Shown here: in pieces, positions 3,947-6,600 of the stretch
Numbering within the stretch: position 1 is the stretch's first letter
How the letters are laid out: each line of letters starts with the position of its first letter
Origin: Methylococcaceae bacterium
GTDB taxonomy: Bacteria > Pseudomonadota > Gammaproteobacteria > Methylococcales > Methylomonadaceae
DNA: 6,600 nt
Direction: 5' to 3'
Assembly (NCBI GenBank): GCA_005779525.1
Contig: SXIZ01000052.1
Span: 1 to 6,600, forward strand
The notes under the pieces: generated by a model
Databases searched by the model: none
What the model saw: only the letters and a program-made list of their open reading frames with translations
Told to the model about the DNA's origin: nothing
Program-made: the position numbers and the translations under genes

Positions 3947-6600
3947 TTATTCTGCATGTTCAATGGAGAAGATACCGTCTTGATTTTTCAAATCTACTTT
4001 CCAGGTTTTACCTAAGGCAAAAACTTTAGGCAGATTCGCCAACAAGGTGGTGGGATTGTACACTCCAGGTTCAGTATGAATAGCGCCTGGAATTACGAAC
4101 CATCGTTGTATTTGAAAACGGTAGTTTCCAATATTTTGCAGTTCAACATAGAACGCATTGCCACCAGCAAGCACATCGCGCACGACTAAGGTTCCGCTGT
4201 TTACGTCGTACACTGCTACCGCGTTTTGTTCTTGCGCAACCACATCAAGTTCAGTTGTAGCGGTTGTGGGGCACTTACTCGCCGGAGTGAGGAAAAAGTC
4301 CACATTGCTTTCATTGAGTTGATTTAAGGTCACGGCTACGCCATAACCTAAGAAGTTATTGGCGGAACTTTCAATTTGATAAGTACTTGGGTTTAACAAT
4401 AAGCCAAATTCTCCGGTTTTGTAGGAAAAGGTACTGTCAACCACGGCGGTGTTTAGCAGCGCTTTGATTTCCGCCTGATTGATGCCATTGCGAGAGCACG
4501 ATTCTAAAACCTTGCCTTTAACAATAGCTTGTTGCGGGGCATCAGTTAAAAATACGCGTAATTTATAGCTAGATTCCACAAATTCATTCGCCCGAGAAAA
4601 CGGGGGAAGGTTTGAGACTTTGATACGGTAGATACCTGTATAAGAGGCTTTGCCTGTAACACGAATCCCTTTGGTAGTTGCTGATTGCGTAAACAAATCT
4701 GTTAAAGGGTTGTTGTTGCTGTCAAACAATTGCAATGCTGGATTAATGGCATTACCAACACCATCAGAAGGAATTTCAATGGTGTAGGTTAAACCCGATT
4801 TAGCAAAGAACTCATACCAGTCAACATTGTCATTGTTGAGTAAATGTTGTAACGGGGTGTCATTGACTAAGATCGGCGTTGCCAATTGCGGCGTATCATT
4901 CGGTTCGACAAAGCTGCCTGAAGCCAGACCAAGAGGGGCAGTGGCAACCACAGGGGTTCCAGCAACTTCCAGTGATTGAGATGAGCTAAAGACATTCCCT
5001 TGGCTGTCAGTTGCCGTTAAGGAGATGGTGTATTTACCTGGATCAGTCAAAGTAATACTTGTCGTTTTGCCAGAAGCTTGGTAATTAGTAACCGCTTTAG
5101 CAAAAAGTTTTGCTTTTGCTTGAACTGTACTTTGGAGTTCAATTAACCAGAGGTACTGCGCGTTAACGTCATCTATGCCTAAACTGGACGCATCTAGCAG
5201 GAGTGTTGCTGGAGCCATTATGGTAGATCCAGAAGCTGCCGTACCAGTAGAAAGATTAAAAGGCGGTTTGGGCGCTATCGAAATTTGTTTGGAAAATTTT
5301 GTCGATAGATTGTCTAAGTTGGTAACCGTCAGGGTAATCGTCACGTCCCCAACTTTTTTAAACGTTAAATTGGTTTGTACGCCGCTGGCTTTTTGTCCGT
5401 CAGACGTTGACCATTCGTAGCTTTTAATGCCACTGGTGAATCCGGTGGAAGCGCTGGCATCAAGACTAACTTTCAACGGCACTGTGCCTTGACTTGCACT
5501 TAAACTAAAGGTTGCGGTGGGTGGCTCAGCCGAAATAGTAACAGCCGGGGGAGGTACTTCGGGTGGCGTGACGACTGGCGGCGGGTCAAGCACGGTAATT
5601 TGCTTGGTGATCGCTGCAGTATTATTGGCGCTGTTATAGTTACGTACACTGAGTGAAATGGAGATATTTCCTAAGGTCGAAAAGGTTAAGCTGACTTGTC
5701 TACCCGTTGCCGTCTGGCCGTCGGAAGTATTCCATGTGTAGCTTTGAAAACCTGCATAGTTATCAATAGACGATGCCGCGTCCAAGTTAACTATCAAGGG
5801 TCTATTACCTTGACTCGGTGTAGCGGTAAAGTCGGCAGTAGGTGCAAGACAGTTGTTTTGTAGTAACCAGCCGGGAGTTTTTAAGTTCAAGTAATTAATT
5901 AAGACAGTGTCAGAGGTAAATAAACAGTTGTTTGAGTTTAACTTTAGTATGTCTATGCCTGTTATTTGTGCCAAAGTTGTTGGGATGGCACCGCTGAGCT
6001 GGTTGCTATCTAAACGTAATACTGATAAACCTGTAGGGAGTATGACCGGGATTGTGCCGCTTAGCTGATTATTAAATAAATTAATCGTGGTTAATCCTGT
6101 AGGTAAGAATGTAGGGATAGATCCAGAAAGTTGATTATTAGAGGCGGTAAAATTGGTCAAATTCAGGGGGAGTGGATCTGGAATTCCGCCTATGAGCTGA
6201 TTGTTATCTATACGAATATTGGTGAGATTAAGTGGCCATGGTCCCGGAATGGTACCGTTGAGTCCATTGTTGTCTAATCCCAGAAAAGTGAGTCCAGAGG
6301 GAAGAGGACTTGGAATGGTTCCACTTAGATTATTCCTACTTAAACCCAGAACTACCAATGTGCTCGGTAGTTGTGGAATACCTCCCGTTAACTGGTTAAA
6401 TTCTAAAATTAAGGTTTGAAGTGCAGTAGGCAGCGGCGTAGGGATTGAACCAGTCAGTTGATTACTACCTAGATCTAAGGTGGTTAAGCCTGTTGGTAAA
6501 ACAGGAATGGTACTATTCAACTGGTTACTGTCTAAATCCAGAAATGTGAGGCCACTGGGTAGGCTGGGGATACTGCCAGATAATTGGTTCTGTCTTAAGA
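3947..6600 (-). CDS. LRR-PKD-PPC mosaic protein, probably exported; N-terminus outside window
   Basis: 883 codons are visible. The frame stays open to the right edge, and the first in-frame start-like codon inside the window (TTG at 6520) lies in the middle of a repeat, so the true start is outside. Counting from the edge, residues 1-214 are plant-type leucine-rich repeats and 215-253 a terminal cap with C225 and C250. Residues 254-338 and 361-442 are two related PKD domains (each with SYxWxTSDGQ), joined by a proline-rich linker. Residues 445-547 are a weaker PKD-like domain. Residues 561-683 resemble a PPC domain (EPNDTPQLATPI, NVDWYEFFAKSG, GIYRIKVSN). Residues 690-774 resemble a carboxypeptidase-regulatory-like sandwich (IVKGKVLES, YKTGEFGLLL). 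Residues 775-883 are unrecognised. These domains usually occur in secreted or surface proteins and bind proteins or glycans. No protease or other catalytic motif, membrane segment or C-terminal sorting signal is seen. An adhesion or binding role is inference. A hairpin follows the stop. Confidence 0.9.
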   Translation of the reverse strand, partial: LRQNQLSGSIPSLPSGLTFLDLDSNQLNSTIPVLPTGLTTLDLGSNQLTGSIPTPLPTALQTLILEFNQLTGGIPQLPSTLVVLGLSRNNLSGTIPSPLPSGLTFLGLDNNGLNGTIPGPWPLNLTNIRIDNNQLIGGIPDPLPLNLTNFTASNNQLSGSIPTFLPTGLTTINLFNNQLSGTIPVILPTGLSVLRLDSNQLSGAIPTTLAQITGIDILKLNSNNCLFTSDTVLINYLNLKTPGWLLQNNCLAPTADFTATPSQGNRPLIVNLDAASSIDNYAGFQSYTWNTSDGQTATGRQVSLTFSTLGNISISLSVRNYNSANNTAAITKQITVLDPPPVVTPPEVPPPAVTISAEPPTATFSLSASQGTVPLKVSLDASASTGFTSGIKSYEWSTSDGQKASGVQTNLTFKKVGDVTITLTVTNLDNLSTKFSKQISIAPKPPFNLSTGTAASGSTIMAPATLLLDASSLGIDDVNAQYLWLIELQSTVQAKAKLFAKAVTNYQASGKTTSITLTDPGKYTISLTATDSQGNVFSSSQSLEVAGTPVVATAPLGLASGSFVEPNDTPQLATPILVNDTPLQHLLNNDNVDWYEFFAKSGLTYTIEIPSDGVGNAINPALQLFDSNNNPLTDLFTQSATTKGIRVTGKASYTGIYRIKVSNLPPFSRANEFVESSYKLRVFLTDAPQQAIVKGKVLESCSRNGINQAEIKALLNTAVVDSTFSYKTGEFGLLLNPSTYQIESSANNFLGYGVAVTLNQLNESNVDFFLTPASKCPTTATTELDVVAQEQNAVAVYDVNSGTLVVRDVLAGGNAFYVELQNIGNYRFQIQRWFVIPGAIHTEPGVYNPTTLLANLPKVFALGKTWKVDLKNQDGIFSIEHAE
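5957..6598 (-). repeat. Tandem 63/66-bp leucine-rich repeat array
   Basis: Nine complete repeats plus one partial repeat at the window edge, within the large minus-strand gene. The unit is LxxLxLxxNxLSGxIPxPLPxG. Lengths from the N-terminal side are 21, 22, 21, 22, 22, 22, 22, 22 and 24 residues. The 21-residue units lack one residue before the LP. The array continues beyond the right edge, so the total number is unknown. The last unit (ending AQITG) diverges and leads into the cysteine-bearing cap. Confidence 0.92.

Noticed and set aside
5175..5420. Plus-strand open frame opposite the LRR gene, and similar frames at 6201-6419 and 3506-3691
   Set aside because: They lie opposite well-supported genes or overlap their starts and show no recognisable motifs, so they are shadow frames.
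6518..6520. TTG as the start of the LRR protein
   Set aside because: It is the leucine of a repeat unit (SNQLNSTIP). The frame continues upstream through further repeat sequence to the window edge.
5957..6598. Regular repeats as a possible CRISPR array
   Set aside because: The 63-66 bp units are fully coding, have no unique spacers and translate to a leucine-rich repeat consensus.

Overview
The window looks like part of a gammaproteobacterial chromosome. The evidence is the urease gene order ureC-ureE-ureF-ureG and protein motifs close to the Klebsiella-type urease set. The genus cannot be fixed from sequence reading alone. Both edges cut through genes: ureC lacks its first codons on the left, and a large repeat protein lacks its N-terminus on the right.

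Left half (1-3266, + strand): the distal part of a urease operon. The catalytic subunit gene ureC (partial) is followed 2 nt later by ureE (nickel chaperone). ureE overlaps ureF by about 17 nt, and ureG (GTPase) starts 8 nt after ureF. This tight packing points to one transcript with translational coupling. UreC carries the nickel ligands, the carbamylated lysine and the flap histidine. UreE, UreF and UreG are complete, so the segment looks functional. ureD, ureA and ureB would be expected upstream, outside the window. UreE differs from the Klebsiella protein in its accessory metal sites.

Middle (3267-3946): ureG converges on a small minus-strand gene (3397-3615) encoding a 72-residue Nif11-like protein. 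It resembles the leader part of Nif11-type RiPP precursors but has no Gly-Gly cleavage site and no core peptide. An 11-bp hairpin lies between the convergent genes. Upstream of the small gene is about 330 nt of AT-rich non-coding DNA with a 30-bp imperfect palindrome and a long terminator-like hairpin.

Right half (3947-6600, - strand): 883 visible codons of a mosaic, probably exported protein. It has an array of plant-type leucine-rich repeats (LxxLxLxxNxLSGxIPxxLP), two clear PKD domains and a third weaker one, a PPC-like domain, a carboxypeptidase-regulatory-like beta-sandwich and an unrecognised C-terminal domain. The reading frame stays open to the window edge, so the gene begins outside.

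Nothing in the sequence links the urease genes functionally to the Nif11-like gene or the LRR gene. The points most worth a second look are the core-less Nif11 protein, the LRR/PKD/PPC architecture with its unknown C-terminal domain, and the palindrome between those two genes.
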